From NCBI GenBank assembly GCA_015680685.1, contig MNCI01017777.1, forward strand, positions 291,813-322,665: a DNA stretch of 30,853 nt. The letters run 5' to 3'. The notes beneath the pieces are model-generated. The model did no database searches. It was not told the DNA's origin and saw only the letters and a program-made list of their open reading frames with translations. Position 1 is the stretch's first letter. Every line of letters starts with the position of its first letter. Origin of the DNA: Gnetum montanum. Taxonomy: Eukaryota; Streptophyta; Gnetopsida; Gnetales; Gnetaceae. Below are positions 1 to 10,320 of the stretch, one piece after another. Both the position numbers and the translations under genes were made by a program.

Positions 1-440
1 CATATCCATATGGGTACTATGTTCTTAAATCCATTTCTCTAAGAAGTTTTGCTAGCCATGCCTCTTTCTAGCATCACTATTACCCTTTAGAGTACAATCA
101 AACTCATTCACCATCTACTTGATAGGAGCACCCATACCCATACCACCCTTTGCATCTATCTATACATATCCCTCCACCCTGTACCTAGTTACCTCCTACT
201 CCATTCATGCAGGGTGAAATTCCCCCATAGCTACAACGACAAAATGCTATGAGGTCTATGAATTTACAATTGACCTTCTAGCCAAGTGGTTTGGACAATT
301 GTTCTAAGAAACAACCCTTCTTCTAATCCAACAGTCCTCCCAAACCCTCACAACCTAATATGATTGCTTACTTTACATCTCTAGCATTCTCATCCTCTAC
401 ATGAAATACATTCAAGTGTCCTTCAAACCAAACACCTCCT
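1..440 (+). pseudogene. E1 gag C-terminal tail (decayed)
   Basis: This stretch lies just upstream of the protease, where E2 carries the end of gag (about 22300-22700). Readable fragments are rich in Pro, Tyr, His and Gln, for example around 135-190, as in E2. No zinc knuckle is visible. Stops occur in every frame. Assignment rests mainly on position and composition and on the shared sequence that starts around 450; similarity to E2 before that is weak. Confidence 0.5.
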
Positions 441-448
441 TAGATCCA

Positions 449-870
449 CACTATGATGTTAATGCATGCTATTTATAATTGGATCAAGGCTAGCAACCTT
501 CCCACAAAACAATCTGACCTAAGGATTCCTCTCATTTACTTGCATATCGTTGGACATGAGCCATGTAAGGCTCTTCTTGATTCTAGTTTTGGAGCTAATC
601 TCATCTCCCATGATGTGTACAAGGCTTGGAACCTATTGCCCCTAAAAAAGAGCAACATCAGTTTAGAATTGGCTGACTAGTCAATCACTGTCCCTTTGGG
701 ACTAGTGGAGGACATTATGATCACAGTTTGTGTGTGGTCTTATTTGATCAATTTTCTAGTGACCAAGGTCAAGAATTACAAAGGTGACTTCCCCATCATT
801 ATGGGAAGGGCATGGTTAAGAAAAATTGATCTATGAATGGGTATAAGGAACCTCTCCTTGGAAATTTTCA
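449..870 (+). pseudogene. E1 retropepsin-like aspartic protease (decayed)
   Basis: This domain would cleave the Gag-Pol polyprotein in the particle. The frame from 453 includes ALLDSSFGANLIS, aligned with ALLDSGSGVNLIS in E2 (22853-22900). The catalytic Asp is at 579-581, but the Gly of the D-S/T-G triad has become Ser (AGT, 585-587), which should abolish activity. A TAG stop follows at 678-680. Downstream the frame continues with an IxxGRAW-like segment near 800-815, conserved in E2 as ITGRAW. The family call is firm through E2 and the following RT; activity is lost. Confidence 0.75.
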
Positions 871-1442
871 AGGAAAATGAATTAGGACACTTAGAGAAGA
901 AGTGTATTCCATGTATTGCATATAGTGATAATGGGTGCAATTGTGAGCAAAAAATCTAGTCCATCAAATGTATATGTGTTAAATCATGTAGTCAGTGTGC
1001 ACAAAACATAGATATTCAAAAGTGTCTATACATAGTAGCCACAAAATAGGAGGCCACCCAATGGCTAACAGCTAACTCAGATAGCAACACATTATGCATG
1101 GAACCAACTAAGAGCCTAACATGTGATTATGTTGAAGGCATGGATGAAATTGAGCAAGTTCATCACTAACTCTTTGATGATGATACTTTTTGGGAAGAAT
1201 TGGTAATCCTTGATAATTTCAAGTAGGAGCCCCTAGAGTTGAAAACTCTACTAGTCAACATGGAGTATGCATTTTTAAATAATGGAAAGTTGATTATCAT
1301 TAATGTCAAAATTGCTCCTAAACAAAAAGTAAAGTTGTTGAAGGTGGTTAACAAATAGCCAATAGCCTTTTCTTTTTCATATCCTAAGTTGACTAAAATT
1401 GATCCAAGGATATGCCAGCATCGCATTTATACTAACTTAGTC
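871..1442 (+). other. E1 protease-RT linker
   Basis: The linker is homologous to 23120-23770 of E2. Shared short peptides include a Cys-containing stretch near 940-1000, a MEPT motif near 1098-1110 and EPLELK near 1228-1245. The segment before RT (about 1320-1440) matches the usual lead-in of Athila RT with the DPRICQHRIYT motif. Several in-frame stops are present. The minus-strand reading frame here is only a shadow. Confidence 0.6.
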
Positions 1443-2250
1443 ATGAAGCCAAGAAGGTAGCCGTAAAGGCAGTTGAATCCCAAATTAAAGCAGATTCTCA
1501 AGGAGGAAATAGAACAACTCCTCAAGATGGGGTTCATCTATTGCATCACAAATAATGAGTTAGTTAGCCCACTTGTAATTGTGATGAAGAAAGATGAAAA
1601 GTGGTAGGTCTGTATCAACTTTTGGTTGTTGAATATGATAACATTTAAAGATCATTTTTCATTTCCATTTGTGAACTAGGTGTTGGGCACCATCTCCAAG
1701 CATTGCTATTATTGATTCTTGGATTTTTATAGTGGCTACAACCAAATCCAAATTACACTAAAAGATTAATCCAAGAAAACATTCACAAGTCCCTAGGGGA
1801 CTTTTTCATATTGTAAGATTTCATTTGGTTTATGTAATGCTCCTACAACATTTCAATGCCTACTCATTAGCATTTTTCAGTAGTAGATTGGTAATGGTGT
1901 GGAAGTCTTCATGGATGACATCTTCACCTATGGAGCTACATTTCAGCAAGCCTTAGACCACCTTGAGCAAGTACTAAAAGGATGTGTGGAAACAAATTTT
2001 AGGCTTAATTTGCAGAAAATCCACTTAATGATTCAAGAAGGCATTGTATTAGGGCATAGAATCTCACAAGTAGGGATTGTGGTAGACTCTGAAAAAATAA
2101 GTGTCATCCAAGGAATCACATGCCTACTAAAGATAATTAAAGATGTTAGATCATTACTTGGACATACTAGCTACTATTGGTGTTTCATAGAGAATTTTTC
2201 TAAGATTGCAAAGCCATTGGTCAAGATTATGAAGAAAGATGCTCTATCCA
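1443..2250 (+). pseudogene. E1 reverse transcriptase domain (decayed)
   Basis: RT copies the element RNA into cDNA. The frame starts at the MKPRR segment (1443) and runs through SPLVIV, the SGYNQIQI block, SFGLCNAP, the catalytic FMDD (ATG GAT GAC at 1911-1919), IVLGHRIS and the connection-domain LLGHTSYY. FMDD instead of YxDD, followed by the 'GIVLGH' block, is typical of Athila-type elements. Both catalytic Asp codons of FMDD survive. At least eight stops interrupt the rest. TAG at 1458 and 1677, TAA at 1767 and others fall where E2 or the family has Gln. An open stretch of 118 codons remains at 1899-2255. Confidence 0.85.
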
Positions 2251-2720
2251 TCTAGACCATGGAGTGTGAACATGCATTTCAACAATTAAAAGACAAACTC
2301 ATAGAAAACATAATTCTATAGGAACCAAACTAGTTTAGACCATTCCATAGAATGATGGATGCCTCTAATTACACCATGGAAGTAGTGCTTACATAGCTAG
2401 ATGATAAGAAGCGTCCATATTACATCCATTGCACAAGCTAAAGCATTGTGGATGCATAGTTGAATTGCACCATGATCAAGAAATAATTAATGGTAGTGTT
2501 GTATGCTCTTAAAAATTTTAGGAACTATGTGCTTGATTATAAAGTATTTGTGCACACAAATCATAGTGGCATTTTCTTCTTGATGAACAAGCTGATGATG
2601 AGTCCTTGTATCATATGGTGGCTTGTAATCTTACAAGAATTCAATCTCACAATGGTAGATTTGAAAGAAACTAAGAATGTGGTTGTTGACCACCTCTCTT
2701 GATTAAGATGGGATAACAAA
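2251..2720 (+). pseudogene. E1 RNase H domain (decayed)
   Basis: RNase H removes the RNA strand during cDNA synthesis. It follows RT directly, as in all Ty3/gypsy elements. Recognisable parts align residue by residue with E2 24580-25050: the FRPFH-MMDAS start, the KKRPYYIHC block, LMVVLYALKNFRNY, HTNHS and the closing WWLVILQEF with VVDHLS. TAG stops at 2394-2396 and 2457-2459 sit at expected Gln codons; the first stop is shared with E2, the second is CAA in E2. The domain is not functional. Confidence 0.8.
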
Positions 2721-3990
2721 GAGGAGAAGAGTTTGCTCTCTAATCAATTTCCAGTTGAACTCTTCTTTATAGGAGTAATCAATAACCAAGTGCCCATAGA
2801 ATTAACATGGTACAATGGCATTCTCACCTATCTTCTCACTTAGGATATTCCATAAGATCTTGATTTTAGAAAGAAGTAATAGTTTCTTCATCAGGCCAAA
2901 TACTTCATGAAAATCAATGGACCCTTGTAAAAGGTGTGTGCTAATGGCTTGGTTTGTTGGCATGGTCATAAAAATCTTGATGGCAGGATACTATTGGCCT
3001 ACAATCTTCAAAGATGCCCACCAATTTGTCTAATCTTGTAAACATTTCCAAAGAGATGGTGGGATGACCATGTGAACGGAGGGTCCTCAATAGTGGATTA
3101 AACCACTAGAGCCATTTGACATATGGGGCATTGACCTCATGCATCCCATCACATCCATGTCCAATGGAAAGGCATATATCATCATAGTAGTCAACTACTA
3201 CACAAAATTGGCAAAAGTAGTAGCCATCATTGATTATACATCATCCATTGCTACTTGATTCATACAACAAAATGTTGTCAACAAGTTTGGGGTGCCATGT
3301 TCACTAATTTCTAACAATGGGACTCACTTTACATGTGCCACCTTTTAAAAACTTATGCAATGCTTGGGGGTCAAACATAAATTAACAACACCCTATCACC
3401 CTCAAGCCAACAATCAAGCAGAGGTAACTAATAGGTAGACCATAAATATCTTAACTGGATCATAAGCAAATATATGAGAGATTGTAGAAAAAAGCTCAAT
3501 GATACCCTCTGGGCCTATCACTCAACATGAAAACTCCATATTGGTTACTCTCCCTACGAGTTAGTGTATGGAAAACATCCAACACTCCCAATTCAATCCA
3601 AGCTTTATACACTCTCAATAGCCTATGATTTGAATCTTGACCTAAGTCTAGCATAGAAAGAAAGACTAATCAACCTCAACATGCTAGATGAAAATTGAAT
3701 AGGGTCCTATCTTTGAATGAAGTGCATTAGGATTTTAACAAGCAATGTCATGTCATGACCTCAAAATATAGAAAGTGAAATTTCAACTAGGAGATAAGGT
3801 TCTCTATTGAAACCCTACATACATACCCTAGAAGATAAAGTTTCAAACATTTTAGAAAGGATCTTATATAATTGATCAAACCTTTTCCTTTTGGGCTTGA
3901 GAGCCCAAATAAAAAGCAGTTGATCAACATCCAACAAATAAAACCTTTCCTAGAACCAAGACAAAATAATGCAACTACCACCTCAATGGA
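2721..3990 (+). pseudogene. E1 integrase (decayed, zinc-binding part deleted)
   Basis: Integrase inserts the cDNA. The core is clear: DIWGIDLM (first catalytic Asp, near 3120), NNGTHF, and TPYHPQANNQAEV with the catalytic Glu at 3421-3423. The second catalytic Asp, expected before NG, is Asn (AAC, 3313-3315). Compared with E2, about 85 bp around 2960 is missing, which removes both His of the HHCC zinc finger. The C-terminal GPY/F-like end (YIIDQTFPFG then LINIQQIKPF) lies at 3860-3955. Many stops and frameshifts occur between 3240 and 3850. Confidence 0.83.
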
Positions 3991-4672
3991 TGGACAACCA
4001 CGCTCAATTTTTCAGATCTCCTCCTTCCAACTTACTTGTGAGGAATATGGCCATCCATGCTAACAATCCGTATGGCTTCTCAGGTTTTCTCTTTTTATTT
4101 TATACTTTATTAATTTTTAACTTTTTGTGGTTTTTGATTCTACTATTTTTCTCAATTTTTTATTTTACAAAATCATTAGTATGTTTTATCTTTCTTGAAA
4201 ATTTTATAATTTTTTTATATTTTACTTTATTATGTTTATGTGTGTCACTTTCCATCATTTTGGCTAGTAAAAGTGCTTTATTGATATAATACATAGTGCC
4301 ATTGTTGTTATTTATTGATGATGGTTTGTGCTTAATGTTGTGATTGTCAATGTCTGGTTTTTATTTTTGAACTTCGATGTCTGATAACTTTGACATGGTG
4401 CATTTTTCATGAAATAGGTAGTGAGTCCATGAAATCCACTCACTCGTAAACTCTATGGTTTTCCTTGTTTTGGAAGTTTTAGGTTCCTTCCATTAAAGAA
4501 ACTTTTAATAAATTGTTGACCTTGGTAGTTTTCAAAATTGGGAAGGATTCAAAGATTTGTTCAAGGTGTGACTTTAAGGGAACTTAATACTCTTTGTATT
4601 CTTCTACTTACTTACGTTCTTAAGTGTTTTCATTGACTACTTACTATTCCATGTTCCAAAAACAAAAAGTAA

Positions 4673-4715
4673 AATAAAGTCTTTGCATGGTGTGGTTCCC
4701 ATCCAAAAAAAAAAA
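4673..4715 (+). other. Poly(A)-signal plus A-tract inside E1 spacer
   Basis: AATAAA at 4673-4678 is followed 26 bases later by eleven consecutive A (4705-4715). E2 has the same pair in the same place (26845-26850 and 26890-26899). Confidence 0.55.
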
Positions 4716-5519
4716 CCATGATGGAAATTCAAAGCACAACGCTTAGACAAATAAATGAGTTGCAAGAAATGGTTGTGGGACTATAAAGACATGTTACCCA
4801 TGCCTAAATGTTCCCTCTAACTAAGGCCCTATCTCACTCCCCACTAATCTTTTCTTCTTTTTATGGAATGATGGTTATTTGTGAGAGCACTCTTGTGTCT
4901 TGAGTGGGTGGATCAATTTTGGAGTGATGATGCAAAGTCACTAAAAGAGGCTAGTTTTGGTCTAGACTAAGAATGGATCTTATTAGGTAATTTTAAATAC
5001 AAACTTCACAAAGGACTTCTTATGACCTCAATTCAGGATTCCATCCCACCTTGTTAGTCATCCATCTATGTTGCCATAACTCATCTCATTGGTGGTTTCT
5101 ATGTCATGCTTGATGTCTTAGTTTGATGTGTTGGAATTCTTAGATAGATTCTTCTAGGTTGGTCCTTAACTCTTCAATGATAATTAATCAACTGTGGGGC
5201 CTACAGACTCCCTAGTTGAGGTTATGCAAAGATAAAATGGGCATGTGCCTACTATGGGGAGGATCCACTTGCATATCATTTGGCTTGGTTAGTTAAGTTC
5301 CTTACTTTAGACATTGCTACAATCCTATCTTTCACATATTAAATTGTGTATTCTACAAAGTGCTCCTTAGACTCCCATAATATTTATTCTCTAGACTATT
5401 TTCTCATACTTTCTCAATTTTTTGAACTCCAAAGCCTCCTACTATTTTCATCATGTTCTTGGCTTTTTGGACTTTCATTTGACCCCAATTTCACTCAAAT
5501 ATTCCTTATATTTTGGATG

Positions 5520-5640
5520 TTTTGACTAAGTCAATGAAAGTTAATGGTGTTCAATAACCATGTTGACTAGGCCTAGTTGATGTAGTCGACCCCATCAACT
5601 AGGTCTCATTGATGCATGTCAAAAATTCTATAAATACCAT
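5520..5640 (+). promoter_or_regulatory. LTR-U3-like segment with TATA box upstream of E1 third ORF
   Basis: TTGACTAGGCCT near 5564-5575 also occurs exactly in the E1 LTR (8941-8952). It is followed in both places by CCCATC/GATGCA-type words and then TATAAATA (5629-5636 here, 9027-9034 in the LTR). The third ORF start is 148 bp downstream of this TATA. A role as an internal promoter is inference. Confidence 0.45.
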
Positions 5641-5776
5641 TGCATACTTTGTTTTTTTCTTTTTCTTCATAACACAAAAAGGATTCTTTCCATTTTCAGA
5701 GCCCATAAGTTCCTAATTGTTTGTCCAAATCACTCTGTTATTTGATGTTGTAGCTACTAGAGGTAAGCTTTTCATT

Positions 5777-8690
5777 ATGGGGGCCACAAATCTTTAGGTT
5801 GTCAATGAAATGTTTTGAAAATTTTTCTCACCTCCACAAAGGGTTAATGAATACAATGATATGAAACCATTAATTTTTGAGAGTTAACCCTTCTAACACC
5901 CTCTAGAAGGATCCTCTCAACTAAGGGAGAAATGACCTAGAACTAAAAGAGGCCAACAAGGACAAGCCCAGGAGTTACCAGAGGCAACCCATGAAATAGG
6001 ACCTCTTCAAGAGGAGCCCAAAGTGGAATGTTTTTGATAGATTCTTGAAGAAGAAGTTCCATTAGAAAAATTGCAGTGAGGGAAAGCACTAGGATCCATA
6101 CCAAGGCTGGAAGTCACACTAACACAAGCCTACCTCAACAACACCAAGCCCTATGAAATCCAATAGAGGTAAGAACACAATTGCAAACCTCTCCCATGTG
6201 ACCAATCATCACTTCTAGTGGGGAGTGGTACATGGAATAGATGTACTTATTTTCGAATAATATAAGGGCAAGCTGCATAGTGAAAATCAAGGATATTCAA
6301 GTGTCCTACTTTACTAAAGCTATCACACAAGTGCTAGGGTTGCTTGATATAGGGACACAATTGGTGAAGTTGTCAACACAAGCTAACCCTAAGGCTAAAA
6401 AGGAGTGGACCTAGTGGTGTTACGAGGTTGACCATAAGGAGTTTAGCATGCTCACACTAGAATGCATATACTTCAAAATCATGGCCTATCATCTTAATCC
6501 AACAGTGAGGCCCAACAAGGTGATTGCCTTTTTTTCCTAACCATGTGCTACTCTAAGTGAGATATTTCTAGTAAACCTTTCTTAACTAATCTATTTAGAG
6601 ATCAAAAAGTGCTTCAAGAAAAATGAATGTGGAAGGAAAACCCTTCCTTTTTCATGGCTCATTTGGAAACTTTTCAAAAGAATAGGGATCATCTACTATG
6701 AAGATGACATGATTAGGCATGATTCTTTGGCATCCTGGTCTAAGATAATGAAATACAAGACACCTAACATGTCAAAAGAAGGGGAGCAGCTACCACCACC
6801 TACACCACCTACTCAAGAAACAACACCAGAGGCTTGTGCAACCATTGAGCACTTGAGCAAAATCTAAAAATAGCTCTTGCATGAGCAGGAGCAACATGTA
6901 GGAATGAGTAGTGAAGATCCAGCTATATATTAACTTGCAATGAGTCATCTTAATGGGGTGGCTTGGACAATTACCTAGATGGAAAGAGGGGGCCAAATAT
7001 TCTCTACCCAAAGAATGTAGTTGCTTGCTAGGTCAAATTCCAATGCTTGAGAGGTGATGGTATCTTTATATCAACATCATTTATTTTCAAAAATATTTAT
7101 GAATCCTACCTCATTTTTAGTCCATTTGGAGAAGGACAAGGGGGTAATTGTATTGGTGATGTAGCACCAAGTGTAGGAGATTGCTACTAAAGTTGTTATT
7201 GACAAAATCATTGAAGTGCTTAATGCACCTATGACATCTATACCAGATGTATTTGAACTTCAAGATGTGCACATGTCCACAAGCACAGTCAACTGAAGAT
7301 TGAATGCAACCTAGCATGAAGAATTACTTGACTAACTAGTAGGAACATGGCAATAAATTCCAGATATCTTTGATTTTCTAGACAACATCACTGCAATCCA
7401 ATTAAAGATATTGAAAGTAAAGGGCAAGTGCATCAGCCTAAAAGGGCAACTTAAAATGTCTTAACCATAGAACCAACACTTGGCTATGAAAGTTGCTAAA
7501 TCATGTGCCTGTCTTGCTAATCCCACACTCCTCAGCCTAGCAACAAGTAGAGATGAAGCTTTTCAATAGCTTTAGGAATGATTTAGAAAAGCTAAGGAGA
7601 AAATGGTGACAACCATCTTCAACCACTTCATAGAAGAAGCAAAAACCTACTTGGTTTAGATGCACTAGGAAAATGAATCACTAACCGTAGAGAATCAACG
7701 CCTGTGTAATGTTGATGCATAGAAGCAAAAAATATAGGAAGTCATTCCTCAACAAAAGGAGTAGCTTGCCAAGGTAAATACTAACTGTAGGAATTTGGTT
7801 ATGGAGAATCAAAATCTATCTATGGAGGAAGTCTAAGCCTTATGCCAAACGTCTACCATTGAGATTTCCACCTAGAAAAATAAGGCTCTCAATTTTGAAA
7901 GAGTTAAAAATCATTATAGAAACTAGGTTGGCTTATAGAAGTAGGTAAAAAACAAACATATTCAAATGGCTAGATCAAAAGTAAACAAAGCCCTCGAGCA
8001 AGTCTAGCAAGGAAGAGAAGTGTGATAGCCCATCGTTGATGGGATTGATGCCTATAATAGAGCAGAGATCTACCTAAAGGAGTTGCAGATTGAAGAAATG
8101 ATAAAATACATGGAATTGGCTAATCTCCACTATGCAAACTTGGTGATGTTGACTACCATACAATCATGTTCAAAACTAGAAAAATAAGTAACCATCTTGT
8201 ACTTGTTGTAAAAGTCCAAGTTTAAGCACCATAAGGACGCCAAGAAAAAGCTTGAAATAGTAAACACTAAACTCAAAGTTCTTAGAGCATGATTCGTAGA
8301 TCAATGATTAAATCCTAAGAACTTGGCCAAAAGAATGAATGATTAATAGGAGCTAAAAGATATAGTTAGATCATTCAAAATTGAGAACAAATAGTTTGCT
8401 ACATGGTGCATCAATGCAAAAAAGTTATTCTTAACAATGCCCTATCCTTGGAATATACTTGTTCTTATCCAGATTGGCAAAGCTACATGGATAGTGTATG
8501 ATCCTAGGAGTAAGGAAGAGAAAATGAAGACATTGTTGGATGGCTTTCACCTTCCACCAGAAGTTGTAGTAGCAATAAGATAGCCACAGCAACCTTAGCC
8601 ACACCTAAAGCTAGTGAAGGTCCTTTAAAGCCTTAGGAATCTTCACCACCTAGGACTGTTTAACCTTCTCCACCAACTTAATGCCATCAA
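5777..8690 (+). pseudogene. E1 third (env-like) ORF of Athila type, decayed
   Basis: The frame opens at ATG 5777 (MGATNL) and can be followed, with many stops and some frameshifts, for almost 3 kb. About 6240-6760 reads as a globular segment with YHLNPTVRPNK and LPFSWLIWKLFKRIGI. Its spacing resembles the 'putative plant transposon protein' domain often found in Athila third ORFs (family assignment inferred, not searched). A Pro-rich linker (QLPPPTPPTQET, near 6787-6825) follows. About 7550-8330 is rich in Lys, Glu, Asn and Leu and looks like a long coiled coil. The tail near 8560-8680 is Pro-rich. No signal peptide or clear transmembrane helix is visible, so a true envelope protein is not supported. 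E2 has only the start. Confidence 0.55.
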
Positions 8691-8895
8691 AGAAAGTGCC
8701 ATCCAATTTTGTAGAGTCATGTCATGTTGTTTAATTTTGTGTCATGAACACCATAATTTTTTATAATTTTTTGATCTATACACTTAGGCACTCAGTTATT
8801 GTCAAGTCAATTATTTTGTTTTGTTAAAGAGTCAATCAATAAATCCATACCTTCCCAATTTTGCAAAGAACTCAAGGATGAATTTTCATTTACTC

Positions 8896-8904
8896 ATGGG
8901 GGTA
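8896..8904 (+). promoter_or_regulatory. E1 polypurine tract (plus-strand primer)
   Basis: ATGGGGGTA ends directly at the LTR start TGATGA. The same arrangement, with a conserved upstream TTTTCATT, precedes the LTR at 28236. Confidence 0.75.
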
Positions 8905-9813
8905 TGATGAGTCATTTTTGGCTACGTCGACAAGGCATCATTGACTAGGCCTTATCAACACAGCCCCATCGATTCATCCTTTCATGAATTGATGTGGCCC
9001 CATCGATGCAGGGTCCATTTTTTACTTATAAATACATGCTCACTAACTAAATTTATGGTATTAGTTAGTCATAGTGTAGTGAAGCTCTTTTATTTTTTAC
9101 ATTTTAGAGTTAGAATATTTTCTTGAGTGTTTGTAATAAGAGTCATTGAGTGTACAAATCTCTATTCAAGCATTGTTGTACCTGAGCACAATAGTGTGAG
9201 AGGCAATAAAGATGAACTTCTGGATAAGCCTTACAACATTCTAGATAGTTTAAATGTTTCATTTATGTATTTAATATTTTCAATTATTTATTCAATTTTT
9301 TTCTAGTAATTAGGCTAATGAGGTAATTAAGCGAGATAAACTAGATAGATTAATTACATAAGTACGACCCCTTCAAGCATAACACGCATTCGCTTGGTAA
9401 TCCTAGCAATGTTATTGCTTGATGCACTTAGTAGCATAGCACTTGGTAACCTAGTAGTGGATATGTGGTTTCAAGACATGTATAGAAAGTGGGACTAGAT
9501 GCTTCTGTTAAGACTAGTTAGAGATCAGCTAGTTAGTTAGTTCAAATTAGCCATTAAACCACTTTATCTCTTTCTTCAAGCAACAAAGAACGTAAAACAT
9601 AAAATAATAAAAATAATATTCCTTGATTACACTTAACCATACCTTTGAGCTTCACAAGTGTAATTGGGAAGACAATGAATGATGTTAGGGCAAGGTTCAT
9701 AGCCTAGAAGACTAGTGCACTAGAAACTATAGAGTCCACAAAATTCAACTGGATTATGCATGAATGCTTTGTGATTCTTATAATTGGGCATAGGGGTACC
9801 TCACCACTCATCA
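8905..9813 (+). repeat. E1 3' LTR (909 bp)
   Basis: It starts TGATGA and ends TCATCA, a perfect 6-bp inverted terminal pair with TG...CA ends. A polypurine tract precedes it. Inside are TATAAATA (9027-9034) and AATAAA (9205-9210). The right half (about 9370-9813) aligns by eye with the LTRs at 19384 and 28236, including GGGGTACCTCA near the end. The U3 part differs from those of E2/E3, lacking their ACTCTAATTATTAGAGT repeats and carrying CCCATCGAT-type words instead. No PBS follows, so it is a 3' LTR. Confidence 0.87.
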
Positions 9814-10320
9814 AATATGAAGACAAATAGTTACCTATGTACCTTCATCTTAATTTCATTAGATATTCAAGACCAATGATTTGGTTTTTGATAATAGATT
9901 CATTATTCTCACTTAGTGACATTATTCATTCAACTTGCATTCCTATTCTAGATTAGAATTTATAAATTTTTAATATTTTTTCCTCACCATCACCTCCCCA
10001 CAACTTGTGGTATCATCAAACACTAAACCACAACTCACAGTGTGTCCATGATCTATTTAAAATTAAACCACAAGTTTACCATCCATTGTGCTCATCATCA
10101 TTAGCAACAACCTTCAACCCTACCCATAGTCCAACTAGATCGCTACAACCTAGTTCAATCCTAGAATTATCAGAATTTATTTTATTATCTCACCATGACT
10201 TATGCTACCCTTGTGGTTCATTTGTTATATCCATAGTTAAATTTATTGCTTTATTAGCTCTAACTATGACTTGATATCAACTCATGGTGAAGAAACCATG
10301 ACTAGTGGTAATTTTGTTTT
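9814..10320. other. Flanking AT-rich DNA with ACCATGA/CACAACTT words
   Basis: No gene is recognised. CACAACTTGTGG near 9999 is close to palindromic. CACCATGACTT (near 10191), TCATGGTGAAG and ACCATGACT (10283-10305) repeat words that are dense at 12480-12930. The ORF at 10005-10274 has no recognisable domain and is probably chance. Confidence 0.4.

Larger units (their letters stand above)
3991..5776 (+). other. E1 non-coding spacer between integrase and third ORF
   Basis: This 1.8-kb stretch has no recognisable ORF. It opens with a T-rich low-complexity block (4080-4290). From about 4400 to 5290 it aligns by eye with 26560-27480 of E2. Shared blocks include the segment around GACATGTTAC..CTCTAACTAAGGCCCT (4780-4830) and GCCTACAGACTC (near 5200). 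An AATAAA plus A-tract lies at 4673-4715. Its last 250 bp resembles the LTR promoter. Long spacers of this kind between pol and the env-like ORF are usual in Athila elements. Confidence 0.7.
1..9813 (+). mobile_element. E1: truncated Athila-like Ty3/gypsy LTR retrotransposon (5' part outside window)
   Basis: The order gag tail, protease, RT, RNase H, integrase, spacer, third ORF, polypurine tract, LTR is that of an Athila-type Ty3/gypsy element. RT lies upstream of integrase, and the RT active site reads FMDD as in the Athila/Tat branch. The 5' LTR and most of gag must lie left of base 1. No primer binding site follows the LTR at 9813, so this LTR is the 3' one. The next bases (AATAT) would be the right target-site duplicate, which cannot be checked without the left end. 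Every coding domain has stops or frameshifts, so the copy is dead. E2 at 19384-29143 is a diverged relative with the same order. Confidence 0.88.

Noticed and set aside
3969-4289. 106-codon hydrophobic ORF that could suggest a membrane protein
   Set aside because: The hydrophobicity comes from a T-rich low-complexity tract; E2 has no equivalent frame and it is out of frame with integrase.
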